From NCBI GenBank assembly GCA_021229015.1, contig CM037782.1:38774316-38838315 (forward strand): a stretch of DNA of 64,000 bases, read 5' to 3'. The notes beneath the pieces were generated by a model. That model was given only the letters and a program-made list of their open reading frames with translations. It was not told where the DNA came from and did not search any database. This DNA is from Solen grandis. Its lineage: Eukaryota > Mollusca > Bivalvia > Adapedonta > Solenidae. Positions 32,403-43,561 of the stretch are shown piece after piece (position 1 is the first letter of the stretch; every line of letters starts with the position of its first letter). The translations under genes and the position numbers were made by a program.

Positions 32403-35364
32403 TCAATGTTTGTGATATACACCAATTTCTTTAATAAAAGCGATCAAAGTATCAATAGGAACGGTATTGAAAAGCTCTGACATAGTAGTAACATTAAAAT
32501 AATTTGTCCTGATAAGACTCAAATCTACACAGTCAATTAAAATATGTTTAATAGTATACGCTTCCTGACAAGGAATACAGAAAGGTTGAACCTCACGATT
32601 TAAAAGATAAGAGTGAGTCAAACGACTGTGTCCAATTCGACAACGATGAATGACACATTCTTCCCTACAGCGCGGGAAGCTGGACTCCAAAGTCCTAAAA
32701 ATGGTTGAATTGTTCTCAGTTTATTATACTGAGCATTATCCCAAACAGTGTGCCATTTGAACTGTATAAGTGTATTAATAAAGGATTTGAAATCTGTAAA
32801 AGGGATTTTAATGTCAGCTTCAGCCATATCCCACGAATTCCCATATGACTAGGAATCCAACAAAAGACAATTTCTTTAGTCAAAGACATGGTATGGCACT
32901 TGATACGAATATCTTGAATAAGAGGATTTGAAAAATTCATATTTTTAATAGACTGTAAAACTGACAATGAGTCTGAGAATATAATGATTTTATCAGTTGA
33001 CATGAAAGAAGAGACGTCTAAGGCTTAGTCAATAGCCTTAGCTTCAGCAGAGAATATGGAAGCGCCATCTGGAAGACAGTATAATTTTGTGTAAAAGTAA
33101 CTAATCACTGCACAGCTGGTCGTCTTACCATCTTTTAAGCCATCGGTATATATTTCATAATGATTATTATAAACAGATCGGACTTCATTAAATTTCGATT
33201 GAAACAGAATTGGATCAGTATTTGATTTCTTAGAATTAAGAAGATTAAGGTTTACTACAGGTTTCTTCATTGTCCACAGTGGAATATGTGGAACTGTTTT
33301 GTTCTTAATCAAATCAATATCCATGTCTAGCTCTGATAAAAGACTCCCAGAACGTAAACCAAGTAGTTTTATTATTTTCGGTTTATTTTCATAAAGAAAT
33401 TTATAGTTTGGATGAAACACAATAATGAAAGCAGGATTGTCAGGACATGCCTTAAGTTTTGTTACATACTGGAGAGTTAGTTTTTCCCTTCGAGAGTATA
33501 AGGATGGCTCGTTGGCAGCAACGTTTAAACTTTGAACAGGTCAAGTTTTAAAAGCACCGAGGGCCAAACGCAAACCCTGATGATGAATAGTGTCTAACAT
33601 TTGAATATAAGATTTTCTAGCTGAACCATAGACGATACAACCATATTCCAATTTTGAACGAATAAGAGATCTATATAAATTTAAAATAACTTTGGTATCT
33701 GCACCCCAATCGGTGTGTGCAACAACTCTCAGTAAGTTTAATGCTTTTAAACATTTATTTTTCAGGTATTTTAAATGGGGAATAAACGTTAGCTTTTTTG
33801 TCAAAAATTACGCCCAGAAATTTAAATTCATCTACGACAGGTATAAGTGTTCCACCAAGGGTTAATTTAGGGTTAAAATGATGTTTTCGTTGCTGGCAGA
33901 AATGAACGCACTGGGTTTTAGATTTAGAAAATCTAAAGCCATTTTCTGTTGCCCACTTGTGAATTTGTTGCCCACTTGTGAATTTTATTTAAACATTGTT
34001 CATACTTTTAGAACGATAACAAATTAAAAAATCTTCAACGTAGAGAGAACAATCAACTCCCGGATTTAAACATTTAACAAAACTATTAATTTTAATGCTA
34101 AAAAGAGTAACAGAGAGAATACTTCCCTGTGGTTCTCCCTGTTCTTGATTGCAGCTATCAGACAGGGTATAAATTGGCAATATTTTTTTTATTTGTAACT
34201 TTATCAACTTTATCATTTTTTGGAATTATTAAAATGAGTAACTGAGGAGTTGGATTTGTGTTTACCAGATATCTTTTTAATCATTTTCCATACCTTTTTC
34301 ATCGGAGTTTTAGAATTCTATTTTGAAACATTCACGCCAGGATGTTTTCTTGGCTTGCTTTATGGTTCTGCGAGCTTTTGCCCTAAGTATTCTGATTTTA
34401 TCCTGATTTTCCTTAGTTGGGTTGGTCTAATATTAAGCTTTTTAACAGCTGATCTGCGCTTACGGATTGCTTTTTTGCATTCGTCGTTAAACCATGGTCG
34501 ATTTTTATATTTTTATTTATAACTTTTGATTTAGGAATACAGATTTCTGCTATAGAATGGAGTTTAGGGGAAAAGGAAACTATTGGGTCATCAGTATTCA
34601 AAATATTTGTAGATCTCAAAACTTCATTACATTGGAGCTGAAACCTACCCCAATCAGCCTTTTTAAAATTCCAACGAGGAGTTTGATCATCAAAGCTTGT
34701 GACTATGTTTTTAAGAATAACTGGAAAGTGATCGCTTCCACACAGATCATCATGTACTCTCCAATCGTAGTCTAAAAGCAATGTGGGGTAACAAATTGAC
34801 AGATCAAGGGCTGAGTAATTACCTGTTGCTGGGTGTAAGTAAGTATTAGATTTGTTATTAAAAAGACAAAGATCAGTTGTGTTAATAATATCTTCCAATA
34901 TCTTGCCTTTGTTATTAAGATCTTTACATCCCCAAAGCGTGCTGTGGGCTGCCTAAAAGAAGATATGGTTCTGGAAGTTGATTGGTAAGATCGTCCAATT
35001 CATCGGGACGCAAATTGTAATTGGGTGGTTTATAAACGGAACAAACTGAAACAACTCTATGTAATGTCACATTTAGTGCAACAACTTGTTAATTAGATTT
35101 TAAAGGAATATTGCTGTGTGGGAATTTTGCTGTGTGGAATATTATTCATGACTAAAATTGAAGAGCCGCCAGCGGCCCTTTCACAATTATCAAAAGTAAA
35201 ATCATAGGATGAGTAGTTTTTAAAGGAGACCTTATCATTTGATTTTAAAAAATGTTTCTTGTAAGCAAACTAAAGCTGGAGAGAAATTAGAGAGTAATAG
35301 TTGGATTTCATTTAAATTGGCTTTAAGTCCTCTACAGCTCCACTGTAAAATAAAATTTTCTATG
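32403..35364 (-). pseudogene. Nimb-like ORF2: endonuclease, reverse transcriptase, RNase H, broken
   Basis: Order on the minus strand: WSCRGLKANLNEIQLLL at the N-terminus (35264-35364; the aligned start codon is ATA), endonuclease DHFPVILKN (34413-34898), RT block QGEPQGSILSVTLF and the catalytic box YVED in place of YADD (33989-34216), RT thumb SLIRSKLEYGCIVYGSA (33541-33804), RNase H IYTDGLKDG, FSDSLSVLQSI and FCWIPSHMGIRG (32716-33420), and a C-terminal CxxC-H-C segment (32403-32690). The frame breaks at least six times. Confidence 0.8.
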
Positions 35365-35479
35365 GTAAAAACGGAGAGAATGATAATCACTTCAACATTG
35401 TTCTACTTTGGTGCTTTAACTGGTGATCTCTGCCTTTGTTTCTGATTAACTGGGGGGGGGGGGGGGGGGGTTGCCCGCT

Positions 35480-36375
35480 GTCCGAGCATTCCATCCCATC
35501 ATCGTCATCCAAGGTCCCAAACTTATTGGAAACCTTGACGGGATCATTTGATCCCTTTAATAGTCGACCAGATGACGGACCGGAATTAATTGAGGTTTAA
35601 CTCCTGTACCTTTCTTCCAATCATATGATTGATGTTTATTAGACGATTGAGTTGTAGTTCTAATAGGCGGTTTTTGATTTGATACGGGTACGGTTCTGAA
35701 AGAATAGCATCTGTCTGAGTTTGGGCATCTTTAAGAGTAACTGACTTAGTGCCTGATTTTATTATAGATGAATATGTTTGGGTTGGTATTTGTTCGTATA
35801 ATTTTCTTGCTTCAGGGTAAGTGAGTTTGTTACTTTAATCCTCATGATTTCTTTTTCTTTTTTCCAAACTTCGCAAATATTTGAAGAAGCTGGATGATCT
35901 TTTCCGCAGTTGGCACATTTTATTGGTGTCTTACAAAGATCTTGATGGTTTTCAATTTCACCTCATTTATAACAAATTGGGTCAACTTTCTTACATTCGT
36001 TTTCGTGGTGGCCAAATTTCTGACAACATCGAAGGGGATTGGGAATGTATAATTCAACCTTAATGAGACTATAATACTTTCAAATTTTTAGGCGGGTTTG
36101 GGGTATTGAATGTTAAAATGATGGTGTCGGTGATAGAATTTTATTTTTGATAACGCCTTTTGAAAAGTTAGAGATTTGTGTGCAGAAGTAGAGATGTCCA
36201 TATCAAAAAGTTTTGTTAGTTTCAATAGATGATCGGATTGAGCTTTTCCATTAACTTCATCGAGCAAAGTTTGTTTGTTGTTGTTTTTTTTGACAGATTT
36301 TGGGTCACCGATGGTGCCACGGAGATTGGCAAGCCAGATGCGTCTAATATAAAACCTCTCAATGATTATGCTCAT
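35480..36375 (-). pseudogene. Nimb-like ORF1 (nucleic-acid chaperone), broken
   Basis: It starts MSIIIERFYIRRIWLANLRG at 36375 and, after frame changes, shows RCCQKFGHHENEC and KCANCGKDHPASSNIC (35850-36030), gag-like CCHC knuckles. The first knuckle lacks its usual CxxC spacing. A poly-G run at 35451-35470 lies in its 3' part. ORF1 proteins coat element RNA. Confidence 0.65.
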
Positions 36376-36439
36376 GACTTAGAAAAGTCTCTAGTAACAC
36401 ACAAATGAAAACATAAGACAACCGAGTCAAACATAATTT

Positions 36440-36675
36440 TTTCTGCATTGGTGACCAAGGGGTGGCTATATTGTCCACAACCAAGACCTGGCAGATGCGC
36501 TAAACTGTCACGTCCTTGGACTGGTCCTTTCACAATTATAAAAGTTATCAACGATGTCATCTACAAAATCCAGTCAAACAACAAAACAAAACCTAAAATT
36601 GTACATCATGATCGATTGAAGGCTTATGAGGGAAGATTTAAGAGTCGGTTAAATGCAAAGCTACAATCTATTTAA
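36440..36675 (+). pseudogene. Gypsy integrase C-terminal (GPY/F) segment
   Basis: WLYCPQPRPGRCAKLSRPW, then TGPFTIIKVINDVIYKIQ and PKIVHHDRLKAYEG match the GPF/Y module at the end of Ty3/gypsy integrases. A one-base shift at VTKGW breaks its join to the rest. It marks the gypsy element resuming after the nested insertion. Confidence 0.8.
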
Positions 36676-36834
36676 ACACATGAACAAAATGGTAGCAGTT
36701 ATTTACAAATATTTATTATTTACAAAAGAAGAAAACAATTATTTCATATATATATTATTTCATATATACATATATAAACATATATATATGAACACATATT
36801 TAACGATAAATCATATGTCCTTACATTTATACTT

Positions 36835-37001
36835 TCAGTTTTCTTGTCGAATCTGCGCCAATTATATAGTTCAAAAGGCTGGTTACAATAAGTCGGCACG
36901 TTCAGGAAAAACACAGTGGATTCTTAAATCAATGTACCCACTATAGAGGACATTTAAGTTGAAGAAATTACAAGCGCGGGTGTAAAGATGTAAGAGATGA
37001 C
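36835..37001 (+). pseudogene. Degenerate C2H2 zinc finger next to integrase
   Basis: CRIC in one frame and SRHVQEKHSG in the next make a C2H2 pattern (CxxC, HxxxxH) interrupted by a frameshift near 36870. CTHYRGHL follows, then a TGA, after which the same frame runs straight into the next ORF. The finger and the downstream ORF were therefore probably one protein. Confidence 0.45.
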
Positions 37002-37028
37002 TTGGAACTTCTTTCGCCGTCAGGTGAT

Positions 37029-38024
37029 ATGGGTGATTTGGCTTATGTTCGATTTAATGAGTGGAAATCTAACGTCATGGACACACTAATAATCCGGTCG
37101 GGCTGTGATAAACGTACAGACCTGGAGGTGTCTGGTCCTCCACCAAGGAAGAGGACGTGTCCTGAACCGGTATTTGCAGGCCCTATAGTGGCCAAGCAAT
37201 CATGTGTATTGGCACCAGCTGTCACTGAGGAACCTTTCCTTGATCCAGTCTCGGATACAACAGGTATACCAGCTGCAGAGTCCATTGTGGTCTTGAATGA
37301 CCCAGAGCCCATGGACCAAAAGCAGGTAACACCTGATGATTCATCTGCCTCACAGGATAAGGTTGCCTCCACCGCACCTGCTGTAGATGCTGTCGCATCA
37401 GTAGCAATGTGGGATGATGATATCACGAAGGATCTGCAATCCGTTCCTGAAGTTGTATCACCACTGAGTGACATAACTGATGTCGAACTAGAATCATCAT
37501 CAAGAGGCAGGACAAGAGTGAAGTCCATCAGCCGTTCCCCTCGACCAAGGATGGAGAGATCAACATCCTCTTCTTCCACATATTCTTCCAGAACCCTACC
37601 CTCTTCTTACAGAAAGAAATCAAAATGGTTAAAGTGTTCAAAATCTCCAAATCCACCCTTACAGCGGATAAAATGGGCATCCTGGGCCAAGGCTTTCCTT
37701 CCAGGTTCGCCGTTCAAACCCTTTAAGAATGTGTTTCGCATTGACCGCGACCCTGCACACTTTCGGGTAATCCTTAATTATCTCCGGGAAGGTGGCAATT
37801 GCTCTCTAGCCACATTGCCCAACAATTCTTTATACTTAAATGAAATTCCTAGAGAGGCAAAGTTTTTTCAGTTGAAGTTGCAAACGATTGTAAACAAAAA
37901 GATTAAACAGATCAAGGTACCGTATAAGTATAAACTAGCCTTGTTAATGTTAAATTGTTCTTTCAGTTTATATATCCATGTCTTATTCTACATTTTTCTA
38001 AAGTATTTTTGTCATAGTATATAA
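37029..38024 (+). CDS. Accessory ORF between integrase and 3' LTR with KCTD-like BTB/T1 segment
   Basis: The open frame begins upstream (TTG at 37002); the first ATG is 37029, giving 331 residues. N-terminal half: acidic, Pro/Ser/Val-rich, with a basic stretch PPPRKRTCPEP. Middle: Ser/Arg-rich, RS-like (37500-37620). The C-terminal third reads VFRIDRDPAHFRVILNYLR and then REAKFFQLKLQTIV. This is the second half of a potassium-channel T1/KCTD-type BTB fold: the FxIDRDxxxFRxILNYLR helix and EAxFFxI helix. The family's opening LNVGG strand is absent. A hydrophobic 25-residue tail ends the ORF. It lies in the position an env gene would occupy, 35 bp before the LTR. Role unknown; BTB domains mediate oligomerisation or cullin-3 binding. 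Confidence 0.6.
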   Translation: MGDLAYVRFNEWKSNVMDTLIIRSGCDKRTDLEVSGPPPRKRTCPEPVFAGPIVAKQSCVLAPAVTEEPFLDPVSDTTGIPAAESIVVLNDPEPMDQKQVTPDDSSASQDKVASTAPAVDAVASVAMWDDDITKDLQSVPEVVSPLSDITDVELESSSRGRTRVKSISRSPRPRMERSTSSSSTYSSRTLPSSYRKKSKWLKCSKSPNPPLQRIKWASWAKAFLPGSPFKPFKNVFRIDRDPAHFRVILNYLREGGNCSLATLPNNSLYLNEIPREAKFFQLKLQTIVNKKIKQIKVPYKYKLALLMLNCSFSLYIHVLFYIFLKYFCHSI

Positions 38025-38045
38025 TATTTGGGGACCAAATTTTTC

Positions 38046-38059
38046 AAGGTAGGGGGCAA
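38046..38059 (+). other. Polypurine tract of the gypsy-like element
   Basis: AAGGTAGGGGGCAA directly before TGTAATGCC, the usual primer site for plus-strand DNA synthesis next to a 3' LTR. Confidence 0.6.
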
Positions 38060-38703
38060 TGTAATGCCGGCAAGCATTACTTTCATACATTAACAAAGCT
38101 AGTAAATGATATTTTTGTATTATACTGTGTTTAACCTCTCATTTCATTGTATTCATAAATCAGTAAACAACGTATTTCAACAACAGCTTTGTTAAAACGC
38201 ACATTACTTACCTTTTCCTAAAGAGAATATGGCATGATGTGACTGAAATCTTGATGTTTTATGTCAAACAGAATGTACCATCTCTATTGCTTTCATCATT
38301 TCACCATTGTACACTTTTGACACTGAATATTTGCCTTATTTGTATGTTTGACATTTCTCTTTCTTTCCACAGTCAGCCATTTTGTATGGTATTTCATTTG
38401 TATTACTCTTGTTTTCTTCATTGAAAATGCCTTTAGTTTGTTTGGAATACTCGGTGTTTTTCCCTTTATTAAACTATTTGTAATAAGGCTGATGTCAAGC
38501 TCACGCGCAGTTATGATGTCATACCTTACTTTAAAAGTTCGACGCCGCGTATTTTGAATCAGAGTAGACTCTCAGACTGTATATACAAACAGTGATCTTC
38601 ATTTTAAGGAAGAACCAGCAATATGGAAGAGGTGTGTACCTTTTATGCATGGTAAAAGTATACCAATGAGTCCCCATTTTCTAATATGAACCAATAAATT
38701 ACA
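38060..38703 (+). repeat. Putative 3' LTR
   Basis: It starts TGTAATGCCGG after a purine tract and ends AATAAATTACA, so TGTAAT/ATTACA are 6-bp inverted ends with the TG...CA rule. Length 644 bp. A TATA-like TGTATATAC (38577) and a terminal AATAAA are inside. The partner 5' LTR is not in the window, so the right border is inferred from the ends alone. Confidence 0.5.
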
Positions 38704-39290
38704 TCTTTTAGTAGAAGTTGTATTTTCTTAAACGTTATAATAAAATTTGTTGGGTAATCTTAGCACTATTCAAAATCTAATTCTCCAACTTTATAAATCC
38801 ACATGTAAACTCGATCTAGTAAAACCTAGATCTACATAGTTCACCCACGTGGTGTAGCTTGTTGGATATTTTTGGTAATCGTTAGGTAAAAAGCAGTACT
38901 TTATTGTAAAATTCATATAAATACAGTGTAGGGAGAATATTGGTAATTATTGTTATTGGTAAAATTTGGTAATGTCAATATTTGCCATTAGGCTGAAACC
39001 TTGATTTTACCTCATATTTTAATCAGACATGTCATAATTCAAGTAGATTTATTTGTGTAATCAAAATTTGAAGTACGATTCTATTGTATTGTATCAAAAA
39101 TATATATACATGTACTATTACACGTTTATCAATTGTTGGATATAAAATCCAAAATCGCTAACCATCTGTGTATATAAAAACAAAACTGTGAACTGTTATT
39201 TTGGTGTTGAGAGATATTTTCAAATCCAATATTTTTAATAAATACTCCATCTACTGAACTGACAAAGCCCAAATTTAGTATTTCTGACAA
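38704..39290. other. Unannotated AT-rich spacer
   Basis: No ORF, RNA gene or clear repeat can be supported here. A GGTAATNNT-type phrase recurs near 38870-38970. Confidence 0.5.
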
Positions 39291-39299
39291 CCCCAAGCC

Positions 39300-40405
39300 A
39301 GGTACCAGTCGAACCCAGTCGCACGGCGGTAGTTTTTACTCACAAAAAAACAAAAACACGCACGGCACGACACTACAAACCCAGACCTCACTTTGAAACT
39401 CATTGCCCCCGTTTCCCAAGGCATAATGGGCCCTACTTTCCCTCATCCCAAACTAGATTTGGTCACCCATGGAATATCCACAGCAGACCTCATCCCCAGT
39501 ACCGCTTCAAACCCTATAGACAAAACCGTCATTTAGGATCACCCCCACCCTTTATCCGCTAGAAAGCCTGCATCAGAATCACAACTTATCAGCATAAATA
39601 TATAATGGCGACAAATAGCCAATAAATCACAGCATAGTCTAGCCTCGCCGTCATTTCTTGGAATGTAAATTCATTTAAAACTGACAAACAAAAAAGCTTT
39701 TGAACTTCAAAACCTACTCAATAAAAAGAAATACCCAATTGATGTTATCTGCATATAAGAAACTAAACTCAACCCCAATCAAACTGCACCAAAACTGAAA
39801 GGTTACCAGGCCTCAGTTTGCAAACCAAGGTCAAATGGGAATAATTGGGGGGGGGGGGGGGGGGGGGGGGAAGTATATATGTCAGAAATGGACTTCAATA
39901 TACAGAAATAAATATACAAAATAATAATGAAATAGAAATATGTAGTATTAAACTTTATGGTCACTGACTACTCCTTTGAAATATACTGTGTATATGTTCC
40001 ACACTCTAGATTCAACACAAAATCAAACTACGAAAACACTTTCAAAAACAAACAAAAATTCAATAATAATGGGGGATTTCATTTGGAACCCAGTTAGTAG
40101 GAGATTTCCGATGTGACGGCGAGGCTGAAACCTGCTTAATTTCATTAATAACAAAAACCTAAGTATCATTAATGACGGTCACATAACCAGGACAGCCAAT
40201 ATGCACAGTCACCAAAACAGTGCAATTGATCTAGTGCCTTCTAAGCTACAAGCCCAGCGTGAATTTTATGCCATCAACAACTCACAAGGCAGTGATCATC
40301 TTCCAGCTGAAACTAAAATAACCTTCAGTGCTCAATGTGAAAAAATAAATTTAAATGCAAAATGGACCTAAAAGAAAGCAACACATGAGGATTGGGAGAA
40401 ATTTC
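39300..40405 (+). pseudogene. Non-LTR element 2: ORF1 tail and endonuclease
   Basis: PHPQYRFKPYRQNRHLGSPP (39480-39560) looks like a proline-rich ORF1 end. Endonuclease blocks follow after 39640: VISWNVNS, NKKKYPIDVICI with ETKLNPNQTAPKLKGYQAS, SIIMGDF (40060), RTANMHSQNSAIDLV (40195) and NSQGSDHLP (40275). These match apurinic-like endonucleases of jockey/CR1-type elements. Several stops. A poly-G run interrupts it at 39847-39870. Confidence 0.7.
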
Positions 40406-41228
40406 AACCAAGAGGGCCATAATGGTTCTGGGTCGCTCACCTGGTATCATTAGGCTTAATTTAAGTGACCTCTAGGGCAGGGCCATGATTTGAACAATCT
40501 TGGTAGAAGTCTATTAGCCCATGTTACATACCAAATATCTAAACTCCAGGCCTTGTGCTTTCTGCGAAGTAGATTTTTCAAGTTTTTTCCTATATTAGTC
40601 TATGTTAAATCAAGTGACCCCTGGGGGCGGGGACAATTTTGACCCAACTTGGTAGAGACCAACTAGACAATGCTACACACCAAATATCTATATTCCAGCC
40701 CTTGTCGTATCTGAGAAGATTTTTTAAGTTTTTTTTCTTTATTTGCCTATTTAAAATCAGGTAATCCCTATGGCGGGGTCAAATTTGACCCCAGGGCCAT
40801 GAATTGAACGAACTAACTTGGTAGTGATCTACTAGACAATGCTGCACACCAAATAAAACCGCCTTTGGTTTTTTTTTTCCCGATAAATCAAGTGTCCCCT
40901 GGGGCGGGGCCAATTTCAACCCCAGGGTCATGATTTGAACAAACTTGGTAGAGATTCACTGACTACACACCAAATATCTAAGCTCTAGGCCTTGTGGTTT
41001 CAGAGATTTTTAAGATTTCACCTTTAAAATCTATTTGTAACTCCTGTGACCTAATTATCCAACACACCGAACCATTTGGACACTTTTTATAGGGGATCAC
41101 CTTAGGAACATCCTTGCAAAGTTTGATCACTTTCCCCATCAGTACATGTAGTTTCAAAGAAGATTTTTAAGTAAACTGTTGACGATGGACGCCAGACAAA
41201 GGCTGGTCCCAAAAGCTCATCTTAGAAG
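40406..41228 (+). mobile_element. Pearl-like element, GAGGGCC family (copy B)
   Basis: Left end AAGAGGGCCATAATGG and CGCTCACCTGG; right part GACGATGGACGCCAGAC and AAAAGCTCATCTTAG. About four ~145-bp units each hold CACCAAATATCTA (near 40530, 40680, 40850, 40967). It interrupts element 2 after its endonuclease. Confidence 0.65.
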
Positions 41229-41743
41229 ACAGAAGAAACTGATATAGAATCCAACTTCACCAATCTTTATAACATACTTCATTTCATTTTGAATGAAACT
41301 ATGCTCAAAAATAGACGATCAAACTCAGAAACTCCCCTGTACCATGGCAATAAAAAAGAGAAAATTCCCCCTGTACCATGGCAACAAAAACGAGAAAATC
41401 TGTGACAGATTTAAAAACAAATAGAATCCTATTGATTATGAAACTTACAAAATAGCCAGAAATAAAGCAAAATGTAATAATAAATAAAGCAAAAAAAAAG
41501 GATAAATGGGAAGGATTTTGCTCTGGAATTACTAGTAAAACAAAATCAATGTAACTTATGGCAATTCATACATAAGATCAAAGGCAGATATCCCGTTAGC
41601 AACTCGGATTACTCCCCTTTCATAGTTAATAACCAAATCATAATTTAACCCTCAGACAAAGCCAATGCCCGTGTGCATCATTTTAAGAATGTTAACAGCG
41701 ACTCTGACTTCACCCAGGAATTTATAAAACAAAAACAGCATCG
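41229..41743 (+). pseudogene. Non-LTR element 2: endonuclease-RT linker
   Basis: Low-complexity, lysine-rich coding relic between two insertions. A phrase, CCCCTGTACCATGGCAA, is duplicated at 41334 and 41370. No motif identifies it; it is assigned by position between the endonuclease and RT pieces. Confidence 0.35.
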
Positions 41744-42301
41744 TAACAAGAGGGCCATGATAGCACTGATCGCTCACCTGATTATAAATGAGCAACATGT
41801 TTGATTTTTCATATTGACCTACTTCTTGATCCCACATAACCCACTTTTGAACTTGTCCAAGATTTTATGGGAAACAGACATTCTGACCAAGGTTCATGAA
41901 GATATGGCCTAAAATGTGGCCTATGGAATGTAAACAAGGTTTTTCTAAGATTTGACCTCATGACCTACTTTTTGACCCCACACATGACCCACTTTTGAAT
42001 TTGTCCAAGATTTTATTGAAACAAACATTCTGACCAAGTTTCATGAAGATAGGGCCAAAAATGTGGCCTATGGAATGTAAACAAGGTTTTTCTAAGACGA
42101 CCTCGTGACCTACTTTTTGATCCCGAGTGACCCAATTTCGAACTTGTCCAAGATTATATGGAGACAAACATTCTGACCAAGTTTCATGAAGATTGGCCTA
42201 AAATCTGGCCTTGAGAGTGTTAACAAGCCAAATTGTTGACGCCGGACGAAGGGTGATCACAAAAGCTCACTCTTGAGCACGTTGTGCTCAGGTGAGCTAA
42301 A
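41744..42301 (+). mobile_element. Pearl-like element, GAGGGCC family (copy C)
   Basis: TAACAAGAGGGCCATGAT and CGCTCACCTGA at the left; TGTGCTCAGGTGAGCTAAAA at the right. About three 147-bp units with GACCTACTTTTTGA at 41815-42110. GACGCCGGACGAAGG lies before the right end. Same family as copy A, with fewer units. Confidence 0.75.
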
Positions 42302-42319
42302 AATGTATTACACACTTAT

Positions 42320-42606
42320 CTGAAACTTACGGAAAAAGAGGACAGATGGGATTCACCCTACAATACCGACTTTAACATGCTTGAACTCGAAAAAGCATTA
42401 AAAAAACACACAAAAAATGGTGCCCCGAGTGAAGATGGCATACACTACTGTCCTTAGGAACCTCCCAATAACGGCCAAACACTCTCCTAGCTCTCCTGAA
42501 CTCATGGCGCACAGGAAAAACTCTTAGAATGAATCAGTCATCATTCCCCTACTCAACCTCAAAGAAAATCCGGCTTCTTATAGGCCAATATCTCTCACTT
42601 CTACAT
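42320..42606 (+). pseudogene. Non-LTR element 2: RT fingers
   Basis: LNMLELEKALKKHTKNGAP, EDGIHY, LRNLPITAKHSLLALLNSWR and, after frame changes, RPISLTS. These are the conserved N-terminal RT blocks (GxDGIxY, SYRPISLTS). The frame is cut at SLTS by the next insertion and continues at 43752. Confidence 0.75.
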
Positions 42607-42909
42607 CAGTGTTTTTTTTTTTTTCACTTTTGGGGGAATGGGGTCCGGGCCCATTTGAGGGGGAAAAAAGCGCGCGAACTAGCTAAAATGGGAATTTTTT
42701 TACTCTATACATCATTAAGGCAGTATATTTTAAATTATTTTTTCATCTCTATTTAAATGATAAAACTGACTCTAAGTTAACACCAACACAAGCACTAGTA
42801 TGCTTTAACTGTTTTAATAAAATTCAACATTTTCATTGTGATGCCCATCTGTTCAACACAGAATCATTAAAGATAGTTTGCATCATTAAAAACTGTAAAA
42901 AAATAAACT

Positions 42910-43195
42910 ACAATATAATACTGAAGTGGGTGGGGGTAATGCATTAATTCATTAAGACAGGCTTGTTTTTAGATCTATCTATAAACTTTTATACATTAAA
43001 TTATGCACTTCATATATTATCATTTGTTGAATTGTGGCTTTGGGTGGCTTAAATTGATGTAGGAAAACAAAACTTGCAAAAAACAAAAAACAAAAAAGAA
43101 GATGTATAAAAGTATATAGATATATCTTAAATAAGTCCTGTCTTCATTAATTAATTCATTACCCCACCCACTTCACTATTATATTGTTATATATT
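42910..43195. repeat. Long imperfect palindrome
   Basis: Arms run roughly 42912-42965 and 43130-43190: GAAGTGGGTGGGGGTAATG on the left is answered by CATTACCCCACCCACTTC on the right, with TATAATA and AGACAGG also paired. It lies inside the 42607-43751 element. Confidence 0.65.
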
Positions 43196-43483
43196 TTTTA
43201 AAGACAGTCTTTAAAATGTGTTTTCTTTCATGTTTGATAACATTATTGAAGCTTTTTAAAACATTTTAACAAGTTTTATCAGTGCATGCTTTTTTCCATT
43301 ATTTTCTACGAACAAACCGGAAGTAAACAATAGATTCAACCATAACTGTAAAAATGCATGTTTTTCACATGCTAATCAAGAAAACACATAAAAACAAGTT
43401 ACATAATTATAAAAAATGACATTTCTCCAACACCTGGCCCATACCTTTACCAGTTAACTTTATTTTTTGCCATTTTTAGACAA

Positions 43484-43561
43484 TCTGCCCTGTTTACTAG
43501 GTATTGTCTGCATATAACAATATGTCGTATAATGCAGATGATACCTAGTAAACAGGGCAGA
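43484..43561. repeat. Hairpin with perfect 20-bp arms
   Basis: TCTGCCCTGTTTACTAGGTA at 43484-43503 and its exact complement at 43542-43561, with further pairing TGTCTGCAT/ATGCAGA inside. This is a strong cruciform or hairpin unit within the TIR element. Confidence 0.8.

Larger units (their letters stand above)
32246..36430 (-). mobile_element. Non-LTR retrotransposon, I/Nimb-like, near full length, nested in gypsy pol
   Basis: On the minus strand: ORF1 with CCHC knuckles, then ORF2 with endonuclease, RT and RNase H, ending in a TATTC-repeat tail (plus strand AGAATAGAATAGAATAG at 32247-32262). RNase H after RT plus a simple-repeat tail instead of poly(A) fit the I group (Nimb). Two relatives are in the window: a 5'-truncated copy at 55582-56286 and a 5' part at 63037-64000. 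Frameshifts and stops make it inactive. No target duplication could be found. Confidence 0.8.
27447..38703 (+). mobile_element. Decayed Ty3/gypsy-like LTR retrotransposon with nested insertions
   Basis: Order on the plus strand: gag N part (about 27600-28082), tandem-repeat insertion, gag C part (29483-29690), repeat insertion, protease (30955-31325), RT (31700-32254), minus-strand non-LTR element, integrase C-terminus (36440-36675), zinc-finger remnant, BTB-type ORF (37029-38024), polypurine tract, putative 3' LTR (38060-38703). There are many stops and frameshifts. RT thumb, RNase H and integrase core are missing between 32254 and 36440, so a deletion went with, or preceded, the nested insertion. 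The 5' LTR is not visible and may lie in the gap. Confidence 0.75.

Noticed and set aside
37043..37579. 178-codon minus ORF
   Set aside because: Antisense of the BTB-type ORF; no start context or domain.
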